In this document: positions 25,528 to 34,221 of the stretch, piece after piece
How positions within the stretch are numbered: position 1 is the first letter of the stretch
Layout: each line of letters opens with the position of its first letter
Source of the DNA: JANXAZ01 sp964504655
GTDB taxonomy: Bacteria; Pseudomonadota; Alphaproteobacteria; Geminicoccales; Geminicoccaceae
Reading direction: 5' to 3'
Length of the DNA: 64,000 bases
Assembly (NCBI GenBank): GCA_964504655.1
Contig: CAZDFD010000004.1
Coordinates: 1 to 64,000, forward strand
Made by a program: the position numbers and the translations under genes
The notes under the pieces: generated by a model
The model's database searches: none
Told to the model about the DNA's origin: nothing
The model's input: the letters and a program-made list of their open reading frames with translations, nothing else

Positions 25528-26562
25528 CTAGTCGTCGGGCGCGGCGAGCGCCAGCTCCTGGCGCACCTCGGGGCGGAAGCGCTCGAGCCGATCGCCCGAG
25601 AACTGGCGGCGGAACTCGCGCGGCGCCAAGCCGAAGCGGGCCTTGAAGCAGCGCGAGAACACCGAGGGCGCGCTGAAGCCGGTGGCGACCGCGATCTCCT
25701 GGATCGAGAGATCGCCGTAGAAGAGGTGGTTGCGCGCGGCGAGCAGGCGCAGGCGGAGGCCGAGCGCCGCCGGGCTCTCGCCCAGCCGGGCGCGGGCGAG
25801 CCGCTCGAGCTGGCGGACCGAGAGCCCGACCCGCCGCGCGAGCTCGCGCGGCGGCAGCGGCTGGTCCAGATGCCGCTCGATCAGGCGTACCGCCGCCTCG
25901 AGGCGCGGGTCGAGCGGGCCCGGCACGGCCGCGAGCGGCGGCCGCTGCGGCTCGAAGCCGGTGCGCGCCCGCTTGTGCACGAGCCCGGCGCGGACCACCT
26001 CGGCGAGCTCCGCCCCGGCACGCTGGCGGACGAGCTCGAGCATCAGATCGAGCGTGGCGATCCCGCCCGCGCAGCTCATCCGGCCGCGCTCGATCGTGTA
26101 GAGCTGCTCGACCACGAGCAGGCCCGGATAGCGCTCGCGGAAGAGCGGGATCGCCTCCCAGTGCAGGGTCACCTTGACGCCCTCGAGCAGCCCCGCCTCG
26201 GCGAGCGCGAAGGCGCCGGTGTCGACCGCGCCCAGATGCGCCCCGTGCCGGGCCAGCCGGCGCAGCCAGCCGAGCAGGCTCCGGGTCAGGTGCGGCAGGG
26301 GCTCGTTGCCGGCGAACACCAGTACGGTCGGGAAGAAGGCCACCTCGCGGAGGCTCCGGTCGGGCTTGAGCTCCATGCCGTTGGTGGCGCGCACCGGCCG
26401 ACCGTCGACCGTGAACAGATGCGTCGAGAACAGCCGCCGGCCGGCGTTCTGGTTGGCGATGCGCAGCGTCTCCATCGCGAGCACGAGGGCGTAGATCGGG
26501 AACTGCGGCAGGAGGAGGAAGCCCACGGGCTCGGGCGGGCCGTCGGCTGCGGGGTCGGGCAT
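25528..26562 (-). CDS. GlxA-family AraC-type transcriptional regulator
   Basis: A 344-residue regulator. The N-terminal DJ-1/PfpI-like domain runs from VGFLLLPQFPIYALVLAME to about residue 190, with GAVDTGAFALAEAG at the nucleophile elbow, where Asp replaces the catalytic Cys, as usual in GlxA regulators. The C-terminal AraC/XylS DNA-binding domain has two HTH motifs (ARRVGLSVRQLERLARARLG and IAVATGFSAPSVFSRCFKARF). GGGAG precedes the ATG at 26562; an upstream start is possible but less well supported. It is divergent from the DapA-family operon and probably controls it. GlxA relatives often sense small metabolites such as betaines or amino acids. Confidence 0.9.
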   Translation of the reverse strand: MPDPAADGPPEPVGFLLLPQFPIYALVLAMETLRIANQNAGRRLFSTHLFTVDGRPVRATNGMELKPDRSLREVAFFPTVLVFAGNEPLPHLTRSLLGWLRRLARHGAHLGAVDTGAFALAEAGLLEGVKVTLHWEAIPLFRERYPGLLVVEQLYTIERGRMSCAGGIATLDLMLELVRQRAGAELAEVVRAGLVHKRARTGFEPQRPPLAAVPGPLDPRLEAAVRLIERHLDQPLPPRELARRVGLSVRQLERLARARLGESPAALGLRLRLLAARNHLFYGDLSIQEIAVATGFSAPSVFSRCFKARFGLAPREFRRQFSGDRLERFRPEVRQELALAAPDD

Positions 26563-26589
26563 CGGCGGGCGCTCCCTGCCGCGCAGGAT

Positions 26590-26614
26590 CAAGAGACCGG
26601 CGCCGCCGGTCAAG
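26590..26614 (-). promoter_or_regulatory. Promoter with embedded operator for the GlxA-type regulator
   Basis: On the minus strand CTTGAC (26614-26609) is followed after 17 bases by TGATCC. The spacer contains the inverted repeat GACCGG (26595-26600) / CCGGTC (26606-26611). Such overlap is typical of autorepression. It also lies 79 bases upstream of the divergent operon. Confidence 0.45.
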
Positions 26615-26689
26615 TCGTGGCTGCGGTCGCGTGCGAGCCTCGGCAGCGTTGCAAGGAGGGCCCGCGCCGGATGCGGGCGGGGAGCGGGC

Positions 26690-27658
26690 ATGGACGGTGC
26701 GCGGCTGCGCGGCGAGCTCGAGGGCTGCTACGTCACGATCCCGACCATGTTCCGGGACCCCGATCTCGCGCTCGACCTCGAGGCAATCGGCCGCCACGTG
26801 CGCTGGCTGATCGCCCATGGGCTCGACGGCCGCTACGCCACCTTCCTCGCCGGCGGGGCCGCGGGCGACTTCTCGACGATGAGCTTCGAGGAGCGCTGCG
26901 CGGTCGCCGAGGCGGTGGTCGAGGCGGCCGCCGGCCGGGTGCCGGTCGCCATGGGGGCACAGACCACGAGCACCGCGGAGCTGCGCCGGCTCGCCCGGGC
27001 CGCGGCCGAGCGCGGCTGCCGCTTCATCCAGGTGAGCTGCCCGTTCTACTTCCAGCACACCGAGGAGGACTTCTTCGAGCACGTCTGCGCCGCGGCCGAT
27101 GCGGCCGACATCGGCATCGTCCTCTACAACACCTTCTGGACGAGCGCGCCGGTCTCCTTCCGCCTGGTCGAGCGGCTGGTCGAGCGGGTGCCGAGCTTCG
27201 TCGGCCTCAAATGGGCCTGCCCGCGCACCGACGCCATGGAGTTCGAGGACGTCGTCGCGACCTTCGCCGAACGGCTCACCATCATCGACAATCACCTGAT
27301 GTTCGCGATGAGCGCCATGCTCGGCGCCACCGCCTTCGAGGTCCACCTCGCCAACTATTGGCCGGAATGGGGTGTGCGGCTGATCGACCGCGTCCAGGCC
27401 AGGGACTGGCACGGCATCCAGACGATGCTGGTCAAGGAGGCGATGCCCTTCTACAAGCTCTGGGTCGAGATCGAGAAGACCTACACGAGCGGGGACGGTT
27501 ATCTGGACAAGCTCTGCATGGAGCTCGTCGGCCTCGGCTCGAGCCGCTGCCGGCCGCCCACCCGCGACGTCCGCGCCCTCTACCGCGAGCGCTGCCGGGA
27601 GATGCTGGTGCGCACGGGCTGCCCGCGCGTGCTGCCGGCCGGGGGCCGCGCGCCTTGA
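26690..27658 (+). CDS. DapA-family (dihydrodipicolinate synthase/aldolase) lyase
   Basis: A 322-residue TIM-barrel class I lyase. The Schiff-base Lys174 (VGLKWACPR) and the catalytic Tyr146 (LYNTFW) are in place; the loop AGGAAGDFSTMSFEER replaces the GTTGE motif of true DapA. This points to a 2-keto-3-deoxy acid aldolase or dehydratase rather than lysine biosynthesis. It is coupled to the split UxaA genes, a pairing known from the Campylobacter L-fucose locus, where the DapA-like enzyme cleaves 2-keto-3-deoxyfuconate. The C-terminal extension is longer than usual. Substrate is inferred. Confidence 0.87.
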   Translation: MDGARLRGELEGCYVTIPTMFRDPDLALDLEAIGRHVRWLIAHGLDGRYATFLAGGAAGDFSTMSFEERCAVAEAVVEAAAGRVPVAMGAQTTSTAELRRLARAAAERGCRFIQVSCPFYFQHTEEDFFEHVCAAADAADIGIVLYNTFWTSAPVSFRLVERLVERVPSFVGLKWACPRTDAMEFEDVVATFAERLTIIDNHLMFAMSAMLGATAFEVHLANYWPEWGVRLIDRVQARDWHGIQTMLVKEAMPFYKLWVEIEKTYTSGDGYLDKLCMELVGLGSSRCRPPTRDVRALYRERCREMLVRTGCPRVLPAGGRAP

Positions 27659-27948
27659 GCGCCCCGGCCCTCCTCCGCCTCGCGCCCGACGACGACGTCG
27701 CCGTGGCGCTCCGCCCGCTCGCACCGGGGGCCCCGCTCGGACCCGGGTTCGCCGGGCTCGCGCTGCGCGAGGCGATCCCGCTCGGCCACAAGGTGGCGCT
27801 CCGGCCGATCGAAGCGGGGGCGCCTGTGCGCAAATGCGGCGTGCCGATCGGCCGCGCCACCCGGCCGATCGCCCCGGGCGAGCACGTCCACGTCCACAAT
27901 CTCGCGAGCGCGGTCCTCGTCAACGCGCTCGACCACGCCGAGGAGTGA
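27655..27948 (+). CDS. UxaA-family dehydratase, small (SAF) subunit
   Basis: A 97-residue protein equal to the N-terminal SAF domain of altronate/galactarate dehydratases (LREAIPLGHKVAL, GEHVHVHNLASAV). The start is a TTG that overlaps the previous stop as TTGA, and its own stop overlaps or abuts the large-subunit start. In most UxaA enzymes this domain is fused to or encoded next to the catalytic part; here it is separate, as in Campylobacter and some archaea. Acts in the cytoplasm on a sugar acid. Confidence 0.87.
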   Translation: MSAPALLRLAPDDDVAVALRPLAPGAPLGPGFAGLALREAIPLGHKVALRPIEAGAPVRKCGVPIGRATRPIAPGEHVHVHNLASAVLVNALDHAEE

Positions 27949-27953
27949 GCGCG

Positions 27954-29168
27954 GTGCAGGCGGCTTCGGGCTATCTCCGCACCGACGGCCGCAAGGGCAT
28001 CCGCAACCGGCTGCTCGTGGCCTACCTCGTCGAGTGCGCGCACCACGTGGCGCGCGCCATCGCAGCACCCTTCGCCGAGCGGGGCGTCGAGCTCGTGGGC
28101 TTCTCGGGCTGCTACCCGAACGCCTACGCCCAGGACGTGATGGACGCGGTCGGCACGCATCCCAATGTCGGGGCGGTGCTGCTCGTTTCCCTGGGCTGCG
28201 AGGAGTTCGACCGCTCGCGCCTGCACCGCACCATCGCGGCCTCGGGCCGCCCGGTCGGGGTCTTCGTGATCCAGAAGGAGGGCGGCACGGCCCCAACGGT
28301 CGCGGCCGGCCGCGCCTGGATCGAAAGGACCCTGCCCGGGCTCGCCCGCGTGCCGCGGGTGCCGGTGAGCCTCGCCGATCTCGTGATCGGTACCAAATGC
28401 GGCGGCTCGGACGGCACGAGCGTGCTCTCGGCCAACCCGGCGATCGGCCGGGCCTCCGACCTTTTGGTTGATGCCGGAGCCACGGTGATCTTCGAGGAGC
28501 TGGGCGAGCTCTTCGGCTGCGAGGAGCACATGGCGGCGCGCGCCGCCCGGCCCGAGCTCGCCCGCGAGCTCCGCGCCGTCATGGCCAAGGCGCACCGCTA
28601 CCACGCCACCCTGGAGCACGGCAGCTTCGGCGGCGGCAACATCACGGGCGGGCTCACCACGGTCGAGGAGAAGTCGGTCGGCGCCTACGCCAAGAGCGGG
28701 ACGCGGCCGATCGCGGGCCTGCTGCGCCCGGCGGTCCCTCCGCCCGCCCCGGGCCTCTATCTCATGGACATGATCCCCGACGGCCCGGTCCGCTGGGGCT
28801 ATCCGAACATCAACGACACGACCGAGGTGGTCGAGCTCGTTGCCTGCGGGGCGCATCTGGTCCTGTTCTCGACCGGCCGCGGCTCGGTGGTCGGCTCGGC
28901 GGTGAGCCCGGTCGTCAAGATCTGCGCCAACCCCGAGACCTATCGGCGGATGGCGGGCGACATGGACGTCGATGCCGGCCGGATCCTCGAGGGCCGCGGC
29001 TCGCTCGACGAGGTCGCGGCCGAGATCGTGGCCGTGATCGGGCGGGTGGCGGGGGGCGAGCCGACCCGCTCCGAGGCCCTCGGGCACCAGGAGTTCGTGC
29101 TCGGCTACAAGCACTTCGCGCCGCTCGGACCGGCCTGCTTCCCGCGGCCGGCGGTGGGCGGCCGATGA
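27954..29168 (+). CDS. UxaA-family dehydratase, large subunit
   Basis: A 404-residue catalytic part of an altronate/galactarate/fuconate-type dehydratase. Visible are GYLRTDGRKGIRNRLLV, SGCYPN, VSLGCEEF, IGTKCGGSDGTSVLSANPAIG and the C-terminal metal-site region GAHLVLFSTGRGSVVGSAVSPVVKICAN. Cys residues in these motifs bind the iron centre in relatives. The GTG at 27954 is preferred because AGGAG lies 8 bases upstream; GTG 27945 is an alternative. It overlaps the downstream binding-protein frame only if that gene starts early. Confidence 0.88.
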   Translation: MQAASGYLRTDGRKGIRNRLLVAYLVECAHHVARAIAAPFAERGVELVGFSGCYPNAYAQDVMDAVGTHPNVGAVLLVSLGCEEFDRSRLHRTIAASGRPVGVFVIQKEGGTAPTVAAGRAWIERTLPGLARVPRVPVSLADLVIGTKCGGSDGTSVLSANPAIGRASDLLVDAGATVIFEELGELFGCEEHMAARAARPELARELRAVMAKAHRYHATLEHGSFGGGNITGGLTTVEEKSVGAYAKSGTRPIAGLLRPAVPPPAPGLYLMDMIPDGPVRWGYPNINDTTEVVELVACGAHLVLFSTGRGSVVGSAVSPVVKICANPETYRRMAGDMDVDAGRILEGRGSLDEVAAEIVAVIGRVAGGEPTRSEALGHQEFVLGYKHFAPLGPACFPRPAVGGR

Positions 29169-29182
29169 CGGGGAGGTCGACG

Positions 29183-30181
29183 ATGCGGATCACGCGACGT
29201 GCGCTCACACTTCTGGGGCTCGCGGGCTGGCTCTCGATCGGCGGCGCGGCCGCGGCCGCCGAGAAGGTGACCTTGCGCACCAACTGGCTCTTCTACGGCA
29301 GCCACGCGGTCTTCTTCCTGGGCATCGACAAGGGGTTCTACGAGCAGGAAGGCATCGATCTGGTGGTCAAGCAGGGCAACGGCTCGGGCAACGCCGTGCG
29401 CCTCGTGGCCAACAAGGACAGCACCTTCGCCTACGCGTCGGCGGTCACCATGCTCAACCTCGCGGCCCAGGGGGCGCCGGTCGTGGCGGTGGCGACCATC
29501 GACGCCCAGGGCACGGACGCCGTGCTGGTCGACCCGGATTCCGGCATCAAGACCTTCAAGGACCTCGAAGGCAAGAACGTGCTCACCACCGCCGGCGCGG
29601 GCGTCAACACGCTCTTCCCGGTGGCGGCCCGCAACGCCGGCGCCGATCCCGCGAAGATCAAGCTCACCAACGTCGCCGAGAGTGCCCTCGTCTCGAGCTA
29701 TCTGCAGAAGCTCGCCCCGGCCATGCTCGGCGGGATCGACGACAAGCCGGCGGAGATCAAGGCCGCCGGCGGCAAGCCGCCGCTCGTCTTCAACTACGCC
29801 GATTACGGCGTGAACCAGCCGGGCTACGCGATCGTCGCGCATCGCGAGATGGTCGAGAAGAACCCCGAGCTCGTCCGCCGCTTCGTGCGCGCGACGCTCC
29901 GCGCGGTGGCCGCAGCCAAGGCCGATCCGGACGCGGCGATCAAGGCCCTCATCAACTGGCAGGCGAGCGTGGAGGACCAGAAGGCCCAGGCCCGCGAGGT
30001 GCTCGACGTCACGCTCGGCATCCTCAAGTCCAAAAATGCCAAGGACGATCGTCTCGGCGTCAACGTGCCCGAGGACTGGGCCTCCGCGCTCGAGATCCTC
30101 AAGATCTACAAGGAGCTCAAGACCGACAAGCCGGCGACCGCCTTCTTCACCAACGATTTCGTGCCGGCGACGTTGAACTGA
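29183..30181 (+). CDS. NMT1/THI5-type ABC substrate-binding protein
   Basis: A 332-residue periplasmic binding protein of the SsuA/TauA/ThiY class. A signal peptide with Arg-Arg (MRITRRALTLLGLAGW) ends near GAAAAAE. The mature part has the family pattern LRTNWLFYGSHAVFFLGIDKG, FYEQEGIDLVV, and GNGSGNAVRLVANKDS. GGGGAGG at 29170-29176 decides for the ATG at 29183. It is followed by its ATPase and permease. The substrate is unknown. The context with a DapA/UxaA pair suggests a carboxylated or sugar-acid compound rather than nitrate or sulfonate. Confidence 0.88.
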   Translation: MRITRRALTLLGLAGWLSIGGAAAAAEKVTLRTNWLFYGSHAVFFLGIDKGFYEQEGIDLVVKQGNGSGNAVRLVANKDSTFAYASAVTMLNLAAQGAPVVAVATIDAQGTDAVLVDPDSGIKTFKDLEGKNVLTTAGAGVNTLFPVAARNAGADPAKIKLTNVAESALVSSYLQKLAPAMLGGIDDKPAEIKAAGGKPPLVFNYADYGVNQPGYAIVAHREMVEKNPELVRRFVRATLRAVAAAKADPDAAIKALINWQASVEDQKAQAREVLDVTLGILKSKNAKDDRLGVNVPEDWASALEILKIYKELKTDKPATAFFTNDFVPATLN

Positions 30182-30197
30182 GCGGCCGGGCGGGCGC

Positions 30198-30965
30198 GTG
30201 TCGGTCGCGGTCCGGGTCGAGGGGGCGGCCAAGGTCTTTCCGGGGCCGCCCGCCCCGATCCACGCTCTGGGCCCGATCGACCTCGCGGTCGAGCCCGGCT
30301 CGCTCGTGGCCCTCCTCGGCCCCTCGGGCTGCGGCAAGAGCACGCTCTTGTTGATGATCGCGGGGCTCCTCGACGCCTCGGCCGGGCGGATCACCATCGA
30401 CGGGCGGCCGGTCCGGGGCCCGGAGACGGCGGTCGGGATCGTGTTCCAGAGCCCGGTCCTGGTCGACTGGCGGGACGTGCTCGGCAACGTCCTCCTGCAG
30501 ATCGACCTCCGGGGCCTCGACCGCCGTTGCTTCGAGGCGCGCGCCCGCGAGCTCCTGGCTTCGGTCGGCCTCGAGGGCTTCCTCGGGCGCCGGCCGTACG
30601 AGCTCTCGGGCGGCATGCAGCAGCGCACCGCCTTCTGCCGGGCGCTCGTCCACGACCCGCCGCTCGTGCTCATGGACGAGCCCCTGGGGGCGCTCGACGC
30701 CATGACCCGCGAGCAGCTCCGGGCCGATCTCGAGCGGCTGTGGATGCGCACCGGCAAGACCGTGCTGCTCGTCACCCACGCGATCGACGAGGCGGTGCAG
30801 CTCGCCGACCGGGTCGTCGTGATCTCGCCCAGGCCCGGGAGGATCGTCCGCGACATCGCGGTCGATCTGCCGCGGCCGCGCACCCTCGAGGTCTGCGAGA
30901 GCCCGCCCTTCCAGGCCCTGGTCGCCGAGATCAAGCGCATCTTCCAGGGCTATGGGGTCCTCTGA
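30198..30965 (+). CDS. ABC transporter ATP-binding protein (SsuB/TauB-type)
   Basis: A 255-residue ATPase starting with GTG. Walker A GPSGCGKST is at 41-49, the signature LSGGMQQR at 136-143 and Walker B LVLMDEP at 156-162, with a conserved His in LLVTHAIDEA. The Q-loop reads IVFQSPVLVDW, typical for the nitrate/taurine class. Its 3' end overlaps the permease start by 14 bases. Confidence 0.93.
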   Translation: MSVAVRVEGAAKVFPGPPAPIHALGPIDLAVEPGSLVALLGPSGCGKSTLLLMIAGLLDASAGRITIDGRPVRGPETAVGIVFQSPVLVDWRDVLGNVLLQIDLRGLDRRCFEARARELLASVGLEGFLGRRPYELSGGMQQRTAFCRALVHDPPLVLMDEPLGALDAMTREQLRADLERLWMRTGKTVLLVTHAIDEAVQLADRVVVISPRPGRIVRDIAVDLPRPRTLEVCESPPFQALVAEIKRIFQGYGVL

Positions 30966-31779
30966 GCCGGCGCCGCCGCCGGCCGCTGCGCCGGCCGTCC
31001 CGCGGCGGCACCTCGGCCTCGACCGGGCCACGGGCCCGCTCTTCGCCCTGGGCTTCTTCGCCGCCTGGGAAGCCGCCGTCCGCCTGCTCGAGGTGCCGCT
31101 CTACATCGCCCCGCCGCCGTCCTCGGTGCTCTGGCAGCTCTGGCGCAACCTGCCGCGGATCGCCGAGTACACGCTCGTCACCGGCGGCGAGACGTTGGGC
31201 GGGTTCCTGCTCGCCGTCTTCCTGGGCGTGCCGCTCGCGCTCGCGGTCGCCTTCTCGCCCCTGCTGCGCCGGACCTTCTACCCGGCCGCGGTCACGCTCG
31301 AGATGGTCCCCAAGATCGCCTTCGCGCCCCTGTTCGTCACCTGGTTCGGCTTCGGCTACCTGCCGAAGCTCGTGATCGTGTTCCTGGTCTGCTTCTTCCC
31401 GATCCTCCTGAACGGCATCCTGGCGTTCACCTCGCTGCCGGTCGAGCTCGGCCGGCTGTGCCTGTCGACCGGTGCCGGGGCGCTCCGCACCTTCCGCCAC
31501 GTGCGGCTGCCGGCGGCCGCCCCGCAGCTCTTCGTCGGCATCAAGGGGGCGGCGGTGAACGCCACGGTCGGCGCCACCATCGCCGAGTGGATCGGCGGCG
31601 ACGCCGGGCTCGGCTACTACATCCAGATCGCCACGGGCGATCTGCGGATGGACCTGGCGTTCGCGATCATCCTCGTGCTCGCGGCGCTCGGCTTGGCCCT
31701 CTTCGGCCTCGTGGTGCTGGTCGAGCGGCTGGTGATCCCCTGGCACGTGAGCCAGCGCGCCCCGATCCAGGGCCGCTGA
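30952..31779 (+). CDS. ABC transporter permease (SsuC/TauC-type)
   Basis: A 275-residue inner-membrane permease with about six helices. The N-terminus is Pro/Ala-rich. The conserved loop GALRTFRHVRLPAAAPQLFVG matches the EAA-like motif of this class, and TIAEWIGGDAGLGYYI is typical. It completes the three-gene importer of the DapA-UxaA operon and converges on the Gfo/Idh gene with a 10-base gap. Confidence 0.92.
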   Translation: MGSSEPAPPPAAAPAVPRRHLGLDRATGPLFALGFFAAWEAAVRLLEVPLYIAPPPSSVLWQLWRNLPRIAEYTLVTGGETLGGFLLAVFLGVPLALAVAFSPLLRRTFYPAAVTLEMVPKIAFAPLFVTWFGFGYLPKLVIVFLVCFFPILLNGILAFTSLPVELGRLCLSTGAGALRTFRHVRLPAAAPQLFVGIKGAAVNATVGATIAEWIGGDAGLGYYIQIATGDLRMDLAFAIILVLAALGLALFGLVVLVERLVIPWHVSQRAPIQGR

Positions 31780-31789
31780 GCGGGCGGAC

Positions 31790-32968
31790 TCAGGGGCGGA
31801 GCTCGACCCAGCGCCCGCCGCGCTCCGCCGAGCGGAGGACGGCGTCGATGAAGGCCATGCCCGCGACGCCCGCCTCGATGCCGGGCAGGAGCGCCGTCTC
31901 GGGCGGTGCCGGGCGGCCCTCGCGACGTGCCGCGATCAGGGCCGCGGCCTCGCGGTAGAGGGTGGCGAAGGCCTCGAGATAGCCTTCCGGGTGGCCGGCC
32001 GGGATCCGGGTCGCGGCGGCCGCCAGGGGGTGCACGCCGGGCCCGGCGCGGCGGATCGTCCGCGGCGGCTCGCCGAGCGCGGAGAAGCGCAGGATCTCGG
32101 GCTCCTCCTGCGCCCATTCGAGCCCGGCCTTTTCGCCATAGACCCGCAGGCGCAGGCCGTTGGCGTTGCCGGGTGCGACCTGGCTCGCCCAGAGCATGCC
32201 GCGGGCGCCGCCGGAAAGGCGCAGGAGCACATGGACGTTGTCGTCGAGCGCCCGGCCCGGAACGAAGCGCTGCACATCCGCCGCCACCGCCTCGATCGAA
32301 AGGCCGGTGACGAAGCCCGCGAGGTCGGCGGCGTGCGTGCCGATGTCCCCCAGACACCCGGCGGGCCCGGCGCGCTCCGGGTCGGTCCGCCACGCCGCCT
32401 GCTTCTGGCCGGTCCGCTCGAGCGGGGTGGCGAGCCAGTCCTGGGCGTACTCGACCTGCACCACGCGGATCGGCCCGAGCGCGCCCTCGGCGACCATGGC
32501 GCGCGCCTGGCGGACCATCGGGTGGCCAGTGTAGTTGTGGGTCAGCACGAAGGCGCAGCCCGAGCGCGCCACGAGATCGCGCAGCCGGCGGGCGTCGGCC
32601 CGGCTGCTCGCCAGCGGCTTGTCGCAGATCACGTGGATGCCGCGGCGCAGGAACGCGCGCGCCACCGGCCAGTGCAGATGGTTGGGCGTCACGATCGCCA
32701 CCGCCTCGATGCCGCGGGCAAGCCGGGCCTCGCGCCGGGCCATGCTCTCGAAGTCGCCGTAGGACCGGTCGGGGTCGAGACCGAGCTCGGCGGCCGACAC
32801 CCGCGCCCGATCCGGATCGCTCGAAAGACAGCCGGCCACGAGCTCGAAGCGGTCGTCGAGCCGGGCGGCCATCCGGTGCACGGCACCGATGAAGGCACCC
32901 TGCCCGCCACCCACCATGCCGAGCCGGATCCGCCGGGGTGCCGCCGGCGCGGTGCTCGCGCTCACCAT
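31790..32968 (-). CDS. Gfo/Idh/MocA-family oxidoreductase
   Basis: A 392-residue NAD(P)-dependent sugar oxidoreductase. The nucleotide-binding motif is GMVGGGQGAFIG near residues 17-28; the conserved CDKPLA takes the place of the EKP motif; GDIGTHAADL carries the catalytic-type His. GGAGGGG precedes the ATG at 32968. It lies 13 bases after the isomerase/epimerase gene in the same operon. Such pairs oxidise and epimerise inositols or aldoses. The exact sugar is unknown. Confidence 0.9.
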   Translation of the reverse strand: MVSASTAPAAPRRIRLGMVGGGQGAFIGAVHRMAARLDDRFELVAGCLSSDPDRARVSAAELGLDPDRSYGDFESMARREARLARGIEAVAIVTPNHLHWPVARAFLRRGIHVICDKPLASSRADARRLRDLVARSGCAFVLTHNYTGHPMVRQARAMVAEGALGPIRVVQVEYAQDWLATPLERTGQKQAAWRTDPERAGPAGCLGDIGTHAADLAGFVTGLSIEAVAADVQRFVPGRALDDNVHVLLRLSGGARGMLWASQVAPGNANGLRLRVYGEKAGLEWAQEEPEILRFSALGEPPRTIRRAGPGVHPLAAAATRIPAGHPEGYLEAFATLYREAAALIAARREGRPAPPETALLPGIEAGVAGMAFIDAVLRSAERGGRWVELRP

Positions 32969-32981
32969 CCGGGCCCCTCCC

Positions 32982-34043
32982 TCACCAGCGGTCGAGGCCG
33001 AGCCGGCGGCGCACCGCCGCGCGGTCGTCGCTGCCGGCGGCGAAGTCCTCGAAGCTCGTCTCGGTGACCCGGATGATGTGCGCGGCGATGAACTCGGCCC
33101 CCTCCCGCGCGCCGTCCTCGGGATGCTTGAGGCAGCACTCCCACTCGAGCACCGCCCAGCCTCCGAAGTCGTACTGGGTGAGCTTCGCGAACACCTGGGC
33201 GAAGTCGACCTGGCCGTCACCCAGCGAGCGGAAGCGGCCGGCCCGCTCGACCCAGTCGGCGAAGCCCGAATAGACCCCCTGCCGGCCGGTCGGGTTGAAC
33301 TCGGCGTCCTTGACGTGGAACGCCTTGATCCGCTCGTGGTAGATGTCGATGAAGGCCAGATGGTCGAGCGCCTGCAGGACGAAGTGGGAGGGATCGTAGT
33401 TGATGCAGCAGCGCGGGTGGCCGTCGAGTTTCTCCAGGAACCGCTCGAAGCTGGTGCCGTCCATCAGGTCCTCGCCCGGATGGATCTCGAAGCCAACGTC
33501 GACGCCGGCCGCATCGAAGCGGTCGAGGATCGGCCGCCAGCGGCGCGCCAGCTCGCTGAAGGCCTCCTCGACGAGCCCCTCGGGCCGCGGCGGCCAGGGG
33601 TAGAGGAAGGGCCAGGCGAGCGCCCCGCTGAACGTCACGTGCGCGCCGAGCCCGAGCCGCCTCGAGGCCTCCGCGGCGAGGCCGAGCTGGCGCACCGCCC
33701 ACTCCTGGCGGGCCTTCGGATCGCCCCGCACCGCCGGTGCCGCGAACGCGTCGAAGGCCTCGTCGTAGGCCGGGTGGACGGCCACGAGCTGGCCCTGCAG
33801 GTGCGTGCTGAGCTCGGTGATCGAAAGGCCGTGCCGGGCGACGGTCGCCTGGAGCTCGCTGCAATAGGCCTCGCTCGTGGCGGCGAGCTCGAGGTCGATC
33901 AGCCGGCTGTTCCATGTGGGGATCTGCACGCCCTTGTAGCCCAGGCCCGCGGCCCAGCCGCAGATCGAATCGAGGCCGTCGAACGGCGCCCGGTCGCCCG
34001 CGAACTGCGCGAGGAAGATGGCCGGCCCCCGGATCGTGCGCAT
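32982..34043 (-). CDS. Sugar phosphate isomerase/epimerase (AP endonuclease 2 fold)
   Basis: A 353-residue TIM-barrel protein of the xylose-isomerase-like superfamily. Metal-binding motifs are visible: FEIHPGED, INYDPSHFVLQ, FHVKDAEFN and the C-terminal LEWECC. GGGAGG lies 5 bases before the ATG at 34043. It is the first gene of the operon with Gfo/Idh and is divergent from a carbohydrate ABC importer. Together they probably process the imported sugar. Confidence 0.9.
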   Translation of the reverse strand: MRTIRGPAIFLAQFAGDRAPFDGLDSICGWAAGLGYKGVQIPTWNSRLIDLELAATSEAYCSELQATVARHGLSITELSTHLQGQLVAVHPAYDEAFDAFAAPAVRGDPKARQEWAVRQLGLAAEASRRLGLGAHVTFSGALAWPFLYPWPPRPEGLVEEAFSELARRWRPILDRFDAAGVDVGFEIHPGEDLMDGTSFERFLEKLDGHPRCCINYDPSHFVLQALDHLAFIDIYHERIKAFHVKDAEFNPTGRQGVYSGFADWVERAGRFRSLGDGQVDFAQVFAKLTQYDFGGWAVLEWECCLKHPEDGAREGAEFIAAHIIRVTETSFEDFAAGSDDRAAVRRRLGLDRW

Positions 34044-34221
34044 GCTCGCCTCCCGCTCGGTGCGGCCCATGCATAGCCGGTCGAGGCCGGCCGGCCCAGC
34101 CGTAGCGCGCGCATGCCGTGTGGCGAACACTTGACAGGAACGGGCGCTGCGCCAGCTTGGGCGTCGAGACGAAACGGGCCGGCGCGGGGCGCCGTCGCGG
34201 GCCGGGTCAGGGAGAACCTCG
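34044..34221. promoter_or_regulatory. Divergent promoter region with CTTGAC and GACAGGAACGG
   Basis: The region carries a plus-strand CTTGAC (34130-34135) overlapping GACAGGAACGG (34133-34143). The same 11-mer lies in the divergent region of the first carbohydrate ABC operon. A -10 element is not obvious. Confidence 0.4.

Noticed and set aside
27945..27953. GTG at 27945 as start of the UxaA large subunit
   Set aside because: It overlaps its own potential Shine-Dalgarno. GTG at 27954 has AGGAG 8 bases upstream, though the earlier start cannot be excluded.
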